Below are positions 56,219-64,000 of a stretch of DNA of 64,000 nt, in pieces (positions within the stretch are counted from its first letter, which is position 1; each line of letters starts with the position of its first letter). Origin of the DNA: Perkinsus marinus ATCC 50983 (lineage: Eukaryota; Perkinsozoa; Perkinsida; Perkinsidae); the NCBI RefSeq assembly GCF_000006405.1, contig NW_003210321.1, positions 432,505-496,504 on the forward strand. The letters run 5' to 3'. The translations under genes and the position numbers were made by a program. Below the pieces are notes generated by a model, which worked only from the letters and a program-made list of their open reading frames with translations, was not told the DNA's origin and searched no databases.

Positions 56219-58664
56219 ATGGCAACATTCAGGACCGTTGCAGAGCGAGTATATGCAGAGGCACTGCTGCGCTACGCTGATGGTCGCAGTTTAGTAGCAC
56301 TTGCCGATACCGACAGTTTCTTCAACAACTACGTCAACGCGAGAGGTCTCTGGTCTGAGCTGATCCTTCAGCACGATCCTATGGGTGAGTACTTCAAAAT
56401 AGGGCTGGTTGTGCGGTCTCGCCGTCCGACATGTCTACGATGTGACATAGTTCATTTCTGTCTAATCTCAGCACATCCCTCCGCTTGCAAGTCCATTGAG
56501 GAGCTAAAGTCCACAGCTATAGACCTTGATATGAAGGAGGCGCCATTGCGGGTTATGGACACTACTATGGTGAATGCTGAGATAGCCGTAGAGAACTACT
56601 GGGGAGCTCAGGGGGCGCACTGTGTAGGTCAAGGCGATTTTCATGATCCTCGTCACAAGGCGTGGTCAAGCGCGATTGGTTGTTCGAATAGTAGTGAGTT
56701 CCTTGACTGTCTTGCTTGTCAGCTCGTATTGTCCGATCGGCTCGGTCTGCTGCTGCTCATCGCAGGAGGATACTATGGTGAATCTTCTGGGGGTCTAGAG
56801 AGCCGGGTAGGCCCGGGGGGGGGGGCAAGGGAGAGCTAATCCATAATATGGACAACTGTAGCTGTGTCTGAGTCAGCGTACCTCCCTTTGTTTATCGTTG
56901 TTCGTGTTTGTGAAAAGATTTTGTATACCACAATGTCATCAAGTGTAATTTGTAAACTTCACATTGTTTCAGGCCCTGCGATGTGCAGCAGTAGTGGACA
57001 CCACAACGTCGCCAGTCACCTTGACGCCATGCCATTTCGATGCTCCACGGTCCCTCAACATGCACGGTGCTGCCTGTGACCTCATCACAGATGACTTCTC
57101 GTCATCGACCATCAAAGCAGATGTCTATGCATTCGGGGGAGGCAATCATGTGGCGGCCACTGCCGACCTCATGCGCCTTTCCATAGAGTACACCCATGGC
57201 GTGATCCTGGACGATCGGCCTAGCCTCGTATGTGAAGTAGTGCAGCCAGTGGTAGCATCCTCGAGGCCCGTGGCTCGCTCTGGGGCTCAGGGTGTGCTGT
57301 GGGAGGGCACATTCCTCCTACATGCTGGCCGTGGGGTTAATAATGTGTTCCTCGATGATCTGTGGCAATTCGACTTCACTACACGGACCTGGCGAGAAGT
57401 GGAGGTCACCGGTCCATCGCCGCCTCACCGGCTATGGCACAGCTCCCAGCGGGTCGGCTCGAAATGGATCGTCTTTGGTGGCGCTGAGTGGCGCTTTAGT
57501 CCTGAGGAGGTGAACATGGACGACAGTGGGAAGGTGTGGATCCTGGACCTGCCGACTTTGACGTGGACCAGCATGTGTGATGCTTCTGGTGTGGGCCCCC
57601 CTCTACTGCTCGGGAATGCTCTTGTGGCCGTCTCGGCTAGGGAGGTGCTCACTTTCGGCGGCTGCAAGACGTATAACTACGACCGGATGTCGAGAAGCTA
57701 TGGGAATCTTTATGAGGATATTTGCGCACCGTGGAGATTTGATCTATCGAAGCGAAAATGGGCAAAAGTGAGGCGATTATGACTAGGGTGTAGGTTAACC
57801 TGTTCGAGCAGGTGTGCTGTCAAATCACACCGTATGAAGATGTCGATCGGGCAGTACTCGAAACTCGTTTCCGAAGTCACTGTGGTGCTGCTTATCTGAA
57901 GTCCCAAGGGAAAGTCTACGTCTTCGGTAAGGACACAATCTGGTGGGAACCACAACTAGTCTCCACACTTTATAATAGTATTCCACTTGTTTAGAGGATG
58001 TTCACCTTGAGCTCGAGGCTTGTTAGCATTTGAGGAGTAGGGAACCTCTTTAGTTGGAAACTGTTGTGGCCAGTAGAGGAAAAATGCATATGCTCAACTC
58101 CATTTGTCGGCCACAGTATCAAAATTTTGACGAAATTTTGAGAAATTCTTTGTTGATCTCTGTACACGTCTACCCGAACTCATGTGTAATCGTCTCTCAT
58201 CAGCGAGTAGCTAGGGAACTCGTGAACTAAACTGAGGGAAGCAATATATATTCCAACGCTGATGTATGTCTTCCTGTTACATTCTGATAGACAGCTTGGG
58301 CCATCCTGCTGATGATGTATGCTCAGGTGGAGCTCGATACTTCTATGGCGAGTACTTCCATGATGTCATCGTATTCGATCTGGACGAAAAGCTCATCTCG
58401 GAAGAACATCCGAGGCCCCGTCTGAACATGCTACATGGGGTGCGATGGACCCGGCAGTTCCGGCTCACGCCTGGGGTCATCGGTCGTGCCCGGTGCTTGG
58501 TAATGGGAGGGGGGCGCCTGGGGTTGGATATGACGCTTGTATCTCAGGCCCGAGATAGGTTGATTTCTCGGGAGGTGTTGAACAGTCTGATTTACACTGA
58601 CGGCGACCAGGATGAGGCGATGGTTGTTGACGATGCAGACTCTCCAGGCTATACCAGCGAATAG
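56219..58664 (+). CDS. Kelch-repeat protein with F-box-like N-terminus
   Basis: Beta-propeller protein of 588 residues. Exons 56219-56384, 56472-56806, 56973-57767, 57794-57926 and 58327-58664 all agree in phase. The N-terminus (ALLRYADGRSLVALADTDSF ... LWSELILQHDP) resembles an F-box helix set, which would make it a substrate adaptor of an SCF E3. Kelch-type blades follow: LLLLIAGGYYGE, ADVYAFGGGN, LLHAGRGVNNVFLDDLWQFD, WIVFGGAEW, VWILDLPTLTWTSM, VLTFGGCKTYN, VYVFG joined to GARYFYGEYFHDVIVFDLDE, and CLVMGGG. The third intron is only 26 nt; the fourth is 400 nt and contains a dispersed repeat. A run of 12 G lies at the start of the second intron. The F-box call is weaker than the Kelch call. 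Confidence 0.8.
57768..57793 (+). other. Ultrashort 26-nt intron
   Basis: GTGAGG donor to GTGTAG acceptor. Reading through meets TGA at once; removal joins KRKWAK to VNLFEQ in frame. Confidence 0.65.
58160..58262 (+). repeat. Dispersed repeat, copy C, inside a Kelch-gene intron
   Basis: TGTACACGTCTACCCGAACT and ATATATATTCCAACGCTGAT match the copy at 59.5 kb. It explains why this intron is 400 nt instead of about 50. Confidence 0.65.
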
Positions 58665-58774
58665 GGAGGACTCGCTGTCTTTATTATTCGTACTATTGCT
58701 CCCTGTTATCTGTTGTGTTTTGTGTCGACTTGGACGGCCGCAGTCACGAAAAAAATAACAGCAGTTGATCATAA

Positions 58775-63481
<4,707 letters not shown>

Positions 63482-64000
63482 TTTTTCTACCGCAGTGTTT
63501 CTGGAGCTAATTCACCGTTTCTTGAAGTCCCCCATCATTGTGGCATCACAGTAGATCAATCACCCTTAAAAACAAATACCAACCGGTTAACTCGACAACT
63601 GCAAAGTCATAGTAAGGACGCAACCTCAGCGTGAGGGGCATCCGAGCGATGCATGGGATTCTCTATCTTTGTGTTTGGTCGTGTCTCTGCCACTTGCAGA
63701 GTAGCGGATGGGAAACAACTTCAAGACGATGAATCGAGCGACAGCACGAGTAAATACTGTCCCTTGCAACTCGCTTTGCAGTACCTTTCAAAGCTAACTC
63801 GGGAATAGGAAAGGGAAAATCGTGATGTAGCACTCGAACCCAACGAGCCAGTTGGGGTTCAAATGAGCTCTAAGGTGATGGTCTCATAACGCATGATAGC
63901 AGCTAGAGCAGCGATAAATCATCGCCGACAAAAACAATATTGAATATGACCGTCCCTCATACTGGTGTGGACGAAACTTGCATGTTGAATCGACCATCGC
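63482..64000. other. No recognised gene
   Basis: Sequence after the PEX6 stop; no coding motif seen up to the window end. Confidence 0.5.

Overview
The window is nuclear DNA of a microbial eukaryote. Nearly every gene I could model is cut by many short GT-AG introns, mostly 42-65 nt and as short as 20, 26 and 32 nt. Intergenic distances are small, base composition is balanced, and there are two 100-base assembly gaps (19723-19822, 52946-53045). The gene set is that of a protist with peroxisomes and cyclic-nucleotide signalling. I favour an alveolate close to Perkinsus, but that is an inference from gene style and could not be tested here.

Layout. 0.3-5.6 kb: a nine-exon solute-binding-protein-like gene (+), a tandem array of tRNA-Trp genes and relics (-), and glutamine-dependent NAD synthetase (-). 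6.5-10.9 kb: an unrecognised gene apparently split by a complete, recently inserted LTR retrotransposon that has 158-bp LTRs and a GTGCT target duplication. Its open polyprotein lacks most of reverse transcriptase and RNase H. 11.4-23.3 kb, all on the minus strand: a Neuralized (NHR) domain gene, a very large coiled-coil gene, 3-ketodihydrosphingosine reductase (running into a gap) and a PHYHD1-like dioxygenase. 23.3-25.3 kb: no gene seen.

25.3-31.4 kb, plus strand: PRP4 kinase, a VP39-type cap 2'-O-methyltransferase and a SAP-domain protein, three RNA or chromatin related genes in a row. 32-38.8 kb, minus strand: an RBBP6/Mpe1-type zinc-knuckle and RING protein, a Mei2-like RRM protein, and a proline-rich coiled-coil protein with an intron that is nearly pure trinucleotide repeat. 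39.6-43.4 kb, plus strand: a CUE plus TBC Rab-GAP. 44.7-46.0 and 47.2-48.9 kb, minus strand: an unrecognised helical protein, and a cyclic-nucleotide phosphodiesterase with an RII-like docking domain.

49.9-63.5 kb holds a run of plus-strand genes: a membrane RING-H2 E3 ligase, NPL4, mitochondrial ribosomal protein mL46, a Kelch protein and PEX6. RING E3, NPL4 and PEX6 belong to ubiquitin and AAA-ATPase processes. PEX6, the PHYHD1-like enzyme and KDSR touch peroxisomal and lipid metabolism. Splicing, capping and 3'-end processing are represented by PRP4K, the cap methyltransferase and RBBP6/Mpe1. There is no sign that these neighbours form operons.

Besides genes there are isolated tRNA T-arm-like fragments, a dispersed repeat of about 100 bp that sits in several unusually long introns, a nested inverted repeat, a long hairpin, a microsatellite and an AT-rich island. 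Exon models were built by eye from reading-frame continuity, GT-AG sites and family motifs; terminal exons are the least certain.
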